Origin: Thiotrichales bacterium
GTDB taxonomy: Bacteria > Pseudomonadota > Gammaproteobacteria > Francisellales > CACEW01
Assembly (NCBI GenBank): GCA_947478175.1
Contig: CANJUQ010000015.1
Location: 1-48,134, forward strand
Direction of reading: 5' to 3'
Length of the DNA: 48,134 nt
The notes beneath the pieces were generated by a model, which had not been told where the DNA came from, made no database searches, and saw only the letters and a list, made by a program, of their open reading frames with translations. The translations under genes and the position numbers were made by a program. Positions within the stretch are counted from its first letter, which is position 1. Each line of letters opens with the position of its first letter. Shown piece by piece: positions 16,966-25,084 of this stretch.

Positions 16966-17032
16966 TCGTCTCGCCCCTCGCGGGAGAGACAGACCCGAAA
17001 CGCATCAGCGTTTTGGGTCAGAGAGGGGGTTT
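16966..17032. repeat. Dispersed palindromic repeat, family R2
   Basis: CGTCTCGCCCCTCGCGGGAG, then AGACAGACCCGAAACGC and AGCGTTTTGGGTC, ending GAGAGGGGG. It contains two hairpins and matches copies at 23833 (inverted) and 47662. It fills almost the whole gap between nth and the chaperone gene. Confidence 0.75.
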
Positions 17033-17035
17033 AAA

Positions 17036-17788
17036 TCAATTCGACGTAATCATTTCATTTTTGTCTGAATAACTTTCACGATAAGTCACAGGCAAATCTT
17101 GCGATAATTTAATTTGAACTTTGCTATTGCCATAAACCCTCAAAGGATCCACTTCGGTACAAACAGGTTTTTTATCTGTTGTACATTGTTGACCATTGTC
17201 TAATAACACATTGGTGTTACCGGTATTTTCAGCCGTTAAAGTTTTTCCATCTCTTTTCAAAGATAAATTAACATGCGGATTCACAGGTAAAACATAGACA
17301 CCCACCACAAAGGCAGAAATGATTTCCACTTGAGCGGCTGTATGCACATCTTCTGTTTCTTTAGAACGCAGAACTGGCGCAGGCACTGGCAAAATATTTA
17401 AGCCATACACTACATCAGTCTTATTCCCATGGCTGAGATTTAATAGACGAACGCGTTTGATTTGCCCCGGTGCAATCGCCAATTTATTAGGCGTGACCAC
17501 CATGCCAAAATCTTTAGGATTTTGACCTGAAGCGCTTTCTATTTTATTAGGATCTTGAACGGGATTCGTTCGTTTAAATAAAGACACATTCACATATTCA
17601 ACATCGGTCCCGGCATTTTGAATAAAGACATCCTGAAATTGATTACCTGTCGGTAAAAAATCGACATGCAAGGTACTGACTTTGATGACAGCTGAGGCCA
17701 ATAAAGGCATCAAACAAATCAAAAAAATAAAACTTGTTAAGCCAGTCAGGGATTTGATTAGGTTATTTAGATAATTTTTAAAATTCAT
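17036..17788 (-). CDS. Periplasmic pilus-type (PapD-like) chaperone
   Basis: A 250-residue protein with a signal peptide ending near LLASA at 32. The mature part has the N-terminal Ig-like domain of pilus assembly chaperones (FQDVFIQNAG, then VVTPNKLAIAPGQIKRVRLLN, which corresponds to the P-x-x-x-x-L-x-P-G-x-x-x-x-I/V-R motif). A second domain follows with CTTDKKPVC, a possible disulfide. Such chaperones hold pilin subunits for an usher, but no usher or pilin gene is here. It sits 29 bp after nusB on the same strand with its own ribosome site AAGAGG. It may serve a different extracytoplasmic substrate. Confidence 0.75.
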   Translation of the reverse strand: MNFKNYLNNLIKSLTGLTSFIFLICLMPLLASAVIKVSTLHVDFLPTGNQFQDVFIQNAGTDVEYVNVSLFKRTNPVQDPNKIESASGQNPKDFGMVVTPNKLAIAPGQIKRVRLLNLSHGNKTDVVYGLNILPVPAPVLRSKETEDVHTAAQVEIISAFVVGVYVLPVNPHVNLSLKRDGKTLTAENTGNTNVLLDNGQQCTTDKKPVCTEVDPLRVYGNSKVQIKLSQDLPVTYRESYSDKNEMITSN

Positions 17789-17817
17789 AACAGATCCTCT
17801 TTCTATAATTTAAATAT

Positions 17818-18252
17818 TTAAATAGTTTTTAATTCATCTTGACGGATTTTTTTCGCCAAACGATCCAACACTCCATTAATTAATTTATGACCTTCTTCTG
17901 CCCCAAATTCAAAATCCAAATCAACATATTCATGAATAATTACCTGGAATGGAACATCGAGACGATATTTCAATTCAACTAAACCTAATCTCAAAATAGC
18001 TTTTTCAATGGGCCGTAAAGAATCAGAGCCCCTATCTAACAAAGGCGAAATTTCTTGATCTAACTCGGTTACTTCTTTTAGAACACGCGTAATTAAATCA
18101 ATAAAGAAATCCCAATCGACTTTTAAATAATGATTCGTTGCGATGAACTGCGTTTTAATATCCGCTAGTTCCCCTCCAGCGATTTGCCATTGATAAATTG
18201 CTTGAATAGCAAATTGCCTCGCACGTCGTCGATGCTTGGGATTCATGTCCAT
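17818..18252 (-). CDS. nusB: Transcription antitermination factor NusB
   Basis: A 144-residue protein of typical NusB length. The N-terminus HRRRARQFAIQAIYQWQ is the RNA-binding helix region, and LRPIEKAILRLGLVEL together with VIIHEYVDLDFEFGAEEGHKLINGVLDRLAK is the family signature. NusB with NusE binds boxA and supports antitermination at rRNA operons. The start may be Met1 or Met3. It diverges from plsY; the usual ribE/ribH neighbours are not present. Confidence 0.95.
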   Translation of the reverse strand: MDMNPKHRRRARQFAIQAIYQWQIAGGELADIKTQFIATNHYLKVDWDFFIDLITRVLKEVTELDQEISPLLDRGSDSLRPIEKAILRLGLVELKYRLDVPFQVIIHEYVDLDFEFGAEEGHKLINGVLDRLAKKIRQDELKTI

Positions 18253-18365
18253 GAAATATTTTCTCAGAAGGTTGGGTCAGTAAAGCGGCCGGCATGTTAA
18301 CAACCTAGGCAAAAATTGCAATTCCATGGTAGCATTTCGGCCCTTTTAAATTGGGCCTAATCACT

Positions 18366-18992
18366 ATGTTTTCCGAGCTTTTCACCCATGTCTCTATTGC
18401 TTTTTATATCGCTGCTTATTTATTTGGTTCCATTAATGGTGCTGTCATTATTTCAAAAATCATGGACCTCCCCTCACCTCATTCTGTGGGCTCTGGAAAT
18501 CCGGGTGCGACTAATATGCTGCGTTCGGGTGGAAAAAAAGCAGGGGTATTAACGCTAATTTTTGACCTACTTAAGGGTTTAATAATTGTTTTAATCGCTA
18601 AATTCTTTTTTCATCCCTCCCAAAATATTTTAATGCTGATCGGCTTCTTTGCCGTTCTGGGCCATATTTTTCCTTTGTTTTTTAAATTTCGAGGCGGCAA
18701 AGGCGTCGCAACTTTAATTGGCGCTTTGTTAGGTGCAGCGCCATTAATTGGCTTTTGTTTTATCTGGACTTGGTTGGTCCTATTAGCCGCTTTTAGAATT
18801 TCGTCTTTATCGGCCCTAATCGCTTGTATCTTGGCGCCTATTATTTCTTATTTTACGGAACCCAAAGCCGTCACGGGTGTGATCTTAATTTCTGTTTTAT
18901 TCGTTATTTTTAGACATCGCGAAAACATTAAGCGCTTGTGTTTGATGCAAGAGAAGCGGATCGGAGCTCAGAAGAAGGAACCACGGACATAG
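18366..18992 (+). CDS. plsY: Acyl-phosphate:glycerol-3-phosphate acyltransferase
   Basis: A 208-residue integral membrane protein when started at ATG 18366; an upstream TTG at 18351 is less likely. PlsY transfers the acyl group from acyl-phosphate to glycerol-3-phosphate at the start of phospholipid synthesis. Its conserved motifs are present: SVGSGNPGATNMLR near residue 37-50 and FRGGKGVAT near 105. Hydrophobic segments fit the usual multi-pass topology. It diverges from nusB. Its last 65 bp overlap the 3' end of the MATE-like gene on the other strand. Confidence 0.95.
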   Translation: MFSELFTHVSIAFYIAAYLFGSINGAVIISKIMDLPSPHSVGSGNPGATNMLRSGGKKAGVLTLIFDLLKGLIIVLIAKFFFHPSQNILMLIGFFAVLGHIFPLFFKFRGGKGVATLIGALLGAAPLIGFCFIWTWLVLLAAFRISSLSALIACILAPIISYFTEPKAVTGVILISVLFVIFRHRENIKRLCLMQEKRIGAQKKEPRT

Positions 18993-20397
18993 TTCTAGGC
19001 AAAATAGGCTGATGAAGGGCCTGTGAATTTCTATGAATATTCCAGGCCAATCGCGCTGTCTGAGCTATCCCGCCTAAAGTTACACCCACTTGATGGCCAA
19101 TGATGACACCCTCAGCCCCTAAAGATTGTTTAAAACCTAAATAAATAGATAGCCCTGTCGCAATCAAACCCCGACAAACAATCGTCGTTCCCATAATAAA
19201 TCCTGTGTCTTTAAAAGACTGCTGCCCCCCTGAATTAATATTTCTCAAATGATCACCCAAGCCCCCAAAGATTGCCCAAGCCATGAGTGTTTTAGTTAGC
19301 TTAAAAGTTTCTTGATTTTCTGAATTTTGAGAACCCAAAAAAAGCTCTGAAATAAATGGCGTTAAAAAATACATCCCAATACTCGACGCATAGACCATCC
19401 CAACTAATAAAAAACTGGCTTTAAAATAACTCCAACCTTCTTGAATATTTTGAATATTCAAAGCTCGCTGCAGCCCAACCCCTAAAGAAAAAGACGCCAA
19501 AATAAAAGGCTGAGCCGCCTGATTAACAATATTATTGGCGACTAAAGCTTCTTTGCTAATTAAAGACATCATGATCATCATGCCGATATTGGCAAAATTC
19601 TCTGCCAAATAACTCGCACCATTATGAAAGCCTTCTTTGAATAAACTTTTACAGTCATTCCAGGGAAGTAAGCCCCATCGAAATAATCCATAACCTTCAA
19701 AAGCCGCGTTTTTAAATAAATATCCCAGAGTGATTAAAAATCCAAAAGCCGCCCCCAATATTTGACCCAAAGGAATCCCCTCAACAGGGATAATTTTGTT
19801 TAAAAAATAAGAAGCCACACAAGAGCTGATGGATTGAAAAACCCCCAAATAAATTAAAAGATTTTGCTTATTAGTCTTAACAAAAAAATGGCGATCCACG
19901 GTTCTGACCATTCTAAATGGCGCGCCAATCATAGAAATTAAGTTATAGCGAAAAGCCAAACTAAAACTCGCTGAACCCAAATGAAGCAAAGGCATGGCAT
20001 AAGGTGAAGCTAAATAACCGGGCATCACACAAAAAATCCCGACAGCTAGGCCATATAACACAGCCACACGCCAGCGCTTTCCTAATTCCAAGCCCGCATA
20101 ATTCCCATAAAAATTATTTGAAGACCGCATCGCGCCAGCGCCAATGGTTAGCCAGGCATAATTCAACGGCGCCACTGTTGCCGCAGCTACGGCAGAAGCT
20201 GAGTTCAAACGAGAAAATAAAGAGTTGCGATAAATAACAGCTGATTGAGAGAGCCATTGGGAAATCAAAAAACCATAAGAGTTTTTTCCTATATTTCCCA
20301 TGGCGTTCTTAATTGAAATTAGATTAGGCGTTGTTGTGACCGCCTGCTGTTCCGCCTGTTCTGGCTCTTGTATCTGTCCTGCTTGCCAATCCCGCAT
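18928..20397 (-). CDS. MATE-like multidrug/flippase family transporter
   Basis: A 489-residue protein with about twelve hydrophobic segments and the general pattern of MATE/polysaccharide-flippase exporters: repeated GxxxxxxN-rich helices, LISMIGAPFRMVRTVDRHF, and VANNIVNQAAQPFI near the second-half start. MATE proteins usually export cationic compounds with Na+ or H+ antiport, but the substrate here is unknown. The first 40 residues are hydrophilic and Gln/Glu-rich, an unusual extension for the family. The ATG has a clear ribosome site, AGGGAG. Its 3' end runs 65 bp into plsY on the opposite strand. Confidence 0.7.
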   Translation of the reverse strand: MRDWQAGQIQEPEQAEQQAVTTTPNLISIKNAMGNIGKNSYGFLISQWLSQSAVIYRNSLFSRLNSASAVAAATVAPLNYAWLTIGAGAMRSSNNFYGNYAGLELGKRWRVAVLYGLAVGIFCVMPGYLASPYAMPLLHLGSASFSLAFRYNLISMIGAPFRMVRTVDRHFFVKTNKQNLLIYLGVFQSISSCVASYFLNKIIPVEGIPLGQILGAAFGFLITLGYLFKNAAFEGYGLFRWGLLPWNDCKSLFKEGFHNGASYLAENFANIGMMIMMSLISKEALVANNIVNQAAQPFILASFSLGVGLQRALNIQNIQEGWSYFKASFLLVGMVYASSIGMYFLTPFISELFLGSQNSENQETFKLTKTLMAWAIFGGLGDHLRNINSGGQQSFKDTGFIMGTTIVCRGLIATGLSIYLGFKQSLGAEGVIIGHQVGVTLGGIAQTARLAWNIHRNSQALHQPILPRTMSVVPSSELRSASLASNTSA

Positions 20398-20441
20398 CGA
20401 TTTTCACTCCCTGAAAAAATCAAGGGGCGGATTGTGCATGA

Positions 20442-20702
20442 TTACTCCGCAGGAAAGAATAACTCGTCGTCATGATCACCCGAAAATAAATAAGACAAGA
20501 ATTCTGACTCTTCTCGAGAGTCTTCACGGATTTTTAAACTTCGACTAAGTCTGATTAAAAATTCTGTATTCAAATCCCGACCATTTTCGATTGCACATCT
20601 TTGAAGATCTTGTAATAAATTTTGGGGTAAATTAATTTTAACAACGGGGTCATTTGGCTTGGTATAAAGCCGATAATGCCGCTGCATTAAACGCTCTGTC
20701 AT
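20442..20702 (-). CDS. Arc-like ribbon-helix-helix DNA-binding protein
   Basis: An 86-residue protein whose residues 20-53 fit the Arc/MetJ-type fold: beta strand VVKINLP, then helices NLLQDLQRCAIENGRDLN and TEFLIRLSRSL. The family binds operators as dimers of dimers. The C-terminal 30 residues are acidic. AGAGGAA lies just before the ATG. It sits upstream of the MATE-like gene with 44 bp between and could regulate it, but no operator was identified. It has no partner that would make it a toxin-antitoxin pair. Confidence 0.8.
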   Translation of the reverse strand: MTERLMQRHYRLYTKPNDPVVKINLPQNLLQDLQRCAIENGRDLNTEFLIRLSRSLKIREDSREESEFLSYLFSGDHDDELFFPAE

Positions 20703-20859
20703 GGGAACTATTCCTCTAAAATATTATTATTCATAGCTCTAAGTGCATTCATCCTGCGATCGCTGAAAATTTTTACCCCCAGTCGTCGCGGCCGGGGAGA
20801 CTATCTAAAACACACGAATTACTCTAGGGTGCACTCCATTTTTTGTTGACTCCATCAGG

Positions 20860-20886
20860 AGGGCGAATACAAGATTCGCCCCTACA
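20860..20886. repeat. R1 palindromic repeat
   Basis: GGGCGAA, a 7-base spacer (TACAAGA), then TTCGCCC and CTACA. The same unit recurs at 31890, 39513, 40901 and 45274. It lies about 30 bp upstream of pheA. Confidence 0.7.
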
Positions 20887-20915
20887 CAGACAACCCTATT
20901 TCAGGCAACTCATCC

Positions 20916-21782
20916 ATGACCTCTCAAATTAAAAAAATAGCCCTCCAAGGCCTGCCAGGCGCTTATTCTGAACAAGCGGCTCAGAATTATTTTAAAAATA
21001 TTTTTCCTATTTCTATCTTTTCTATTAGCTATCAAGACAGCTTTGAGAAACTTACTCAATCTATTCAAAACCATCTGGCTGACCAGGCTGACTATGGCTT
21101 ATTACCTATCGAAAACAGCTCAGCAGGCACCGTCCACTCAGCTTTAGATTCTTTATTGGCAACAGAAAATATAGAAATCATTGGCGAAACTATTCTTCCT
21201 GTTCACCATGCTTTATTAGCTAAACCTGGCGTGACTATTAACCAAATCAAAACAGCAATTTCTCACCCACAAGCCCTAGCTCAGTGCACTGGTTTTTTAA
21301 AAACCAGAAATATTCAAGCTCAAGATTTTTTTGATACGGCCGGCGCTGCAGAATATTTATCTAAACAATCCGACCCCAGTTATTTATCAACCGCTGCTAT
21401 CGCCAGTGTTCTTTGTGCTGAAAAATATGGCCTGGTTTGCCTTCAAGAAAACATTGAAGATTTATCTAATAACCAAACAAGATTCTTAGTTCTGGCCAGA
21501 GTTAATTCTCTCAAAATTTTTCAAGATCCAAAAAATTTATTTAAATCTTTTTTAGTTTTTTCGCTAAAAAATAAAACAGATACCCTCGCAAAATTCTTAA
21601 TTTTATTATCTAACGCTGGAATTAATTTAACTAAAATTGAATCCCAACCTGACAGAATCCTCCCATTTCACTATCAATTTATTTTAGAACTCACTCATAA
21701 AAATAATTTGCTGGAAACGCTAGAAACTGCCCAATGTTTATTAAATACTTGCCGCGTTTTCGGAACTTGGCAAATTAAATAA
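20916..21782 (+). CDS. pheA: Prephenate dehydratase
   Basis: A 288-residue monofunctional enzyme converting prephenate to phenylpyruvate for phenylalanine synthesis; there is no fused chorismate mutase. Family motifs are present: GLPGAYSEQAA, PIENSSAGTVH, SHPQALAQC and the catalytic TRF in NQTRFLVLAR. The ACT regulatory domain covers about residue 200-288. In it, the ESRP motif reads ESQP, and the GAL part of the GALV motif reads DTL, so phenylalanine feedback may be altered. The start ATG follows a weak ribosome site. The next gene starts 22 bp downstream. Confidence 0.93.
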   Translation: MTSQIKKIALQGLPGAYSEQAAQNYFKNIFPISIFSISYQDSFEKLTQSIQNHLADQADYGLLPIENSSAGTVHSALDSLLATENIEIIGETILPVHHALLAKPGVTINQIKTAISHPQALAQCTGFLKTRNIQAQDFFDTAGAAEYLSKQSDPSYLSTAAIASVLCAEKYGLVCLQENIEDLSNNQTRFLVLARVNSLKIFQDPKNLFKSFLVFSLKNKTDTLAKFLILLSNAGINLTKIESQPDRILPFHYQFILELTHKNNLLETLETAQCLLNTCRVFGTWQIK

Positions 21783-21804
21783 ATAAAAAGAGGTCTATAA
21801 AAAA

Positions 21805-22449
21805 ATGAGTGGTCATAGAAAAAAACAAATGACTCGTGATGATGCGAGTGATGACTACGATTCAGATCATAGTTATCAAGAAATCAGAGCTCCTCACAGC
21901 GCTCAGGCCCCTCAAGCAACACCCTCTCGTTTGTGGTGCTGCGCTACTCCTTTCGTGGGTATCAGAAAAAAATATGCTTTTCCAATTGCTGTGGTCACTG
22001 GAGCCATTTGGTTTGGTTTTACTTGGCTTGTACCCAGTAGCCTCGAATTGCCTAGTGTGATTGCTGATGTTGTAGGAACAGCCGCCCTCGTGAGTTATTT
22101 TGCAAGTTATATCGGCGCTGAGCGTCGAGTCCAGCAGCTTGAACGTGCAGAGCCAGATATCGAAGCAGTTAGACCGCCATCCCATAAAAAAAGACCCCGG
22201 AGATCTTCAGATCACCGTGATCAGGGCCCGTCTTCTTATAGGGCCCCGGCTGCCGTATTAGTATCCAGCGTACCCGGTAGGAAATTCAGCATTCCTCCTA
22301 GTAACCAGGAAGACGCTGAAAGTTTGCCCGCCTTCCCTGCTGCTACAGGTAAGGGTATTTCTATCGTGACTAATTTTTTAAATGCTCAAAATGCTCAAAA
22401 ATCTCAGAGAAAATCAAAAAGCAAGCAAGGGGATCGAGCCAGGGATTAA
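21805..22449 (+). CDS. Small membrane protein with MSG start, unknown function
   Basis: A 214-residue protein beginning MSGHRKKQM. It has a charged N-terminal 50 residues with a Cys-Cys pair (LWCCATPF), two adjacent hydrophobic helices at about 58-76 and 84-103 forming a hairpin, then a basic, disordered, Ser/Pro/Arg-rich tail of about 110 residues. The function is not recognised. The two-helix hairpin with long polar flanks is a layout seen in some host-membrane-inserted bacterial effectors, but this is only a shape resemblance. AAAGAGG precedes the ATG. It follows pheA closely and shares the MSG start with seven other genes in the window. Confidence 0.6.
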   Translation: MSGHRKKQMTRDDASDDYDSDHSYQEIRAPHSAQAPQATPSRLWCCATPFVGIRKKYAFPIAVVTGAIWFGFTWLVPSSLELPSVIADVVGTAALVSYFASYIGAERRVQQLERAEPDIEAVRPPSHKKRPRRSSDHRDQGPSSYRAPAAVLVSSVPGRKFSIPPSNQEDAESLPAFPAATGKGISIVTNFLNAQNAQKSQRKSKSKQGDRARD

Positions 22450-22501
22450 AAATCATTTAAAAAATAAAAAATCCCGCGGGGAAATAATCTGGAGAAATCA
22501 G

Positions 22502-22531
22502 GTGACACCTTCCAAGTCATTTCGATACAAT
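22502..22531 (+). promoter_or_regulatory. Probable sigma-70 promoter of nupC
   Basis: GTGACA at 22502-22507 and TACAAT at 22526-22531 are each one mismatch from consensus, with 18 bases between. Transcription would begin near 22538, leaving a leader of about 23 bases before the TTG start of nupC. Confidence 0.55.
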
Positions 22532-22560
22532 GCCGCCTCAATCCCCCGGGATAATTTATT

Positions 22561-23829
22561 TTGAATATTTTAATTTCTTTTCTGCATGGTTTTTTGGCGC
22601 TCTTTGTTTTTATAGCCCTTGCTTGGGTTTTTTCTGAAAGACGCTCTCAGGTTCGGTTTAAACCTATTTTAATTGCTCTGATGATTCAGATTTTACTGGC
22701 CATCGCCCTTTCTAAAATTCCTTTTTTTACAGATCTTTTTGGCTGGATCAACCGTGCGGTTATTGCGCTAGAAAATTCAACCATGGAAGGGACTTCTTTT
22801 GTCTTTGGTTATATCGGCGGTGGCGCAGCGCCCTTTAAGGTCGAAGGCCATGCCTCAACTTATTCCCTGGCTTTTCAGGCGCTCCCTTTAGTGATTGTTA
22901 TTAGCGCGACATCTTCTTTGCTTTTCTATTACAGAATTATGCCTTTTATTATTCGCCATATTTCTTGGGCCGTCAGTCATGTTTTGGGCCTAGGCGGTGC
23001 ATTGGCTATTGGCGTTAGTTCCAATCTTTTTTTAGGAATGGCTGAAGCCCCTCTGGTTATTCGACCCTACATGAAAAGAATTACCCATAGCGAATTATTC
23101 ACCATGATGTCCTGCGGGATGGCTGGCGTTGCCGGGACTGTCATGGGACTTTACGTCGCCATACTCACCCCCATCGCGCCTCATATCATGAGCCATGTGA
23201 TTGCTTCCGTGATTATTACTTTACCCGCCGTGGTGATTATCTCTCGCGTGATGGTTCCTGAGATTGAAACACTCACGGAAGGCCGAGAGCTCTATGTCGA
23301 AAAAAGACTCAGTGCCATTGATGCTTTAACTAAGGGTGTCAGCATTGGGGCTCAAGTATTTATCTCTATTGTTGCCATGTTAATTGTCCTCGTAGCCATT
23401 GTTGCTTTTATTAATAAGGGCCTGGCTTTATTACCTACGATTGATGGGACAACACTTAGTTTGTCTTATTTGATTGGCTTTATTTTTCAGCCTTTCATGT
23501 GGCTTATGGGGATTCCTTGGGATCAAGCACATTCTGCTGGGGATCTCATGGCAACTCGATTAGTTCTTAATGAATTAGTTTCTTATCAGCATTTGGCTTC
23601 TTTGCCTGCTGGGATCTTAGACGCGAAGTCCCAGCTGATTTTAATTTACGCCATGTGTGGTTTTGCCAATATTTCTGGCTTGGGGATCATGTTATCGACT
23701 TACAATGTTTTGATTCCAAAACGCCGAAAAGAATTCATGGCCATGGGAACCAAGGCTTTATTAGCCGGGACTCTTTGCACCATGATGACAGGGACCATCA
23801 TGGGTGTTTTGTATCCTTGGCTGGGATGA
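22561..23829 (+). CDS. nupC: Concentrative nucleoside transporter
   Basis: A 422-residue protein of the CNT family, which imports nucleosides with H+ or Na+. The length and about ten hydrophobic segments fit NupC. Typical stretches are VFGYIGGG, GLGGALAIGVSSNLFLGMAE, APLVIRPYM, SCGMAGVAGTVMG and CGFANISGLGIML near the C-terminus. The frame opens with TTG; no in-frame ATG lies near the expected N-terminus, and the ribosome site is weak. A promoter lies just upstream. Nucleoside import would suit a host-dependent lifestyle, though free-living bacteria have it too. Confidence 0.92.
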   Translation: MNILISFLHGFLALFVFIALAWVFSERRSQVRFKPILIALMIQILLAIALSKIPFFTDLFGWINRAVIALENSTMEGTSFVFGYIGGGAAPFKVEGHASTYSLAFQALPLVIVISATSSLLFYYRIMPFIIRHISWAVSHVLGLGGALAIGVSSNLFLGMAEAPLVIRPYMKRITHSELFTMMSCGMAGVAGTVMGLYVAILTPIAPHIMSHVIASVIITLPAVVIISRVMVPEIETLTEGRELYVEKRLSAIDALTKGVSIGAQVFISIVAMLIVLVAIVAFINKGLALLPTIDGTTLSLSYLIGFIFQPFMWLMGIPWDQAHSAGDLMATRLVLNELVSYQHLASLPAGILDAKSQLILIYAMCGFANISGLGIMLSTYNVLIPKRRKEFMAMGTKALLAGTLCTMMTGTIMGVLYPWLG

Positions 23830-23832
23830 AGA

Positions 23833-23893
23833 AGCCCCCTCTCTGCCCCTCAGTTTCACCTTCGGGTCTGTCTCTCCCGCAAGGGGCGAGACG
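23833..23893. repeat. Dispersed palindromic repeat, family R2 (inverted copy)
   Basis: CCCCCTCTCTGCCCCTCAG, then TTCGGGTCTGTCTCTCCCGC and AAGGGGCGAGACG. It is the inverse of the copy at 16966. It lies between the convergent nupC and trpS genes. Confidence 0.75.
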
Positions 23894-23910
23894 ATTTCAA
23901 ACACATCCAA

Positions 23911-24963
23911 TTAATACTTTAAACCACACGCGCTCTTAACTAATTCCAATGTCTGAATCGCCAAGGGCCTAGCCCTCGCAGCTCCTTCTTGCAAAGCTTG
24001 CTCCACTTCATGGGGATGACTGATTAAAAACAAATAACGTTCACGGGCTAACTCAAAAGTTGAACTGATTTTTTCAGCCAAGATTTTTTTAATCTCGCCC
24101 CAGCCAATGCCAGTCTCATATTTATTTTTTAGTAAATTTATTTCTTCTGGAGACCCAAAAGCCTGGTAAAGCTGAAACAAAACACAGTCTTCTGTTTTTT
24201 TAGGCTCTGAAGGCAGCTGAGAATTAGTGATTATTTTATTAATTAATTTTTGGATATTTTTGGGCTCTTCGAAAATAGGAATCGTGTTCTGGTAAGACTT
24301 GCTCATCTTGCGACCATCTAAACCTGGCAATAAAGCTAAATTTTCGTCGATGGCCGCTTCGGGTAAAACAAAAGTTTCTCCATAGAGATAATTAAATCTA
24401 GCGCCAATATCTCTGGCGATTTCAATATGCTGAATTTGATCTTTACCCACAGGGATTTTATGCGCCTGAAAAGCCAAAATATCAGCAGCCATCAAAACAG
24501 GATAATTAAATAACCCCATGGTAATTCCATGATCGGGATCTTGATTTGGATTTAGATTTGAATTTTTGTTTTCTATATTTAAATTTTCTAATACTAAGGC
24601 TTTATAAGCATGGGCTCTATTTAATAAACCCTTAGAAGCCACCGTTGTTAAGATCCAAGCCAATTCAGAAATTTCTGGAATATCCGACTGACGATAGAAA
24701 TAAGTTTTCTTAGGATTTAAACCAAGCGCCAGCCAAGTCGCGGCGATTTCTAAGACATATTGGCGTCTTAGTGCTGGGTCCCAGAGCTTAACTAAAGAGT
24801 GCAAGTCAGCAATAAAATACATGGCTTGACCATTATTGTGATGACTTTGATGTTCTTGAGTTAACAAAGCAGGCTTAATCGCCCCCATGTAATTTCCAAT
24901 ATGCGGCGTACCCGAAGAAGTAATGCCTGTTAAGACCCGAATTTCTTTCATAATCTCTTTCAT
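23911..24963 (-). CDS. trpS: Tryptophanyl-tRNA synthetase
   Basis: A 350-residue class I aminoacyl-tRNA synthetase that charges tRNA-Trp. The HIGH-type motif reads PHIGNYMGAIKP near residue 20-31 and the KMSKS loop is intact in GRKMSKSYQN. Other family stretches are FIADLHSL and AADILAFQAHKIPVGKDQ. The start may be Met1 at 24963 or Met5 at 24951. It is convergent with nupC and divergent from the APC permease gene. Confidence 0.96.
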   Translation of the reverse strand: MKEIMKEIRVLTGITSSGTPHIGNYMGAIKPALLTQEHQSHHNNGQAMYFIADLHSLVKLWDPALRRQYVLEIAATWLALGLNPKKTYFYRQSDIPEISELAWILTTVASKGLLNRAHAYKALVLENLNIENKNSNLNPNQDPDHGITMGLFNYPVLMAADILAFQAHKIPVGKDQIQHIEIARDIGARFNYLYGETFVLPEAAIDENLALLPGLDGRKMSKSYQNTIPIFEEPKNIQKLINKIITNSQLPSEPKKTEDCVLFQLYQAFGSPEEINLLKNKYETGIGWGEIKKILAEKISSTFELARERYLFLISHPHEVEQALQEGAARARPLAIQTLELVKSACGLKY

Positions 24964-25084
24964 CGTTGATCAATCACCCAAAATAAAACCCGCGATGCTA
25001 ACGAGACTTCGGCTTTACAACAAGCGCTCTATTGCTTAAAGTCGTCCGCTTTTTTTCAAAAAATCAAAAAATTAGGGGATTCGC

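Noticed and set aside
20442..20702. Ribbon-helix-helix gene as the antitoxin of a toxin-antitoxin pair
   Set aside because: No small toxin-like gene is adjacent; the neighbours are a MATE-like transporter and pheA.
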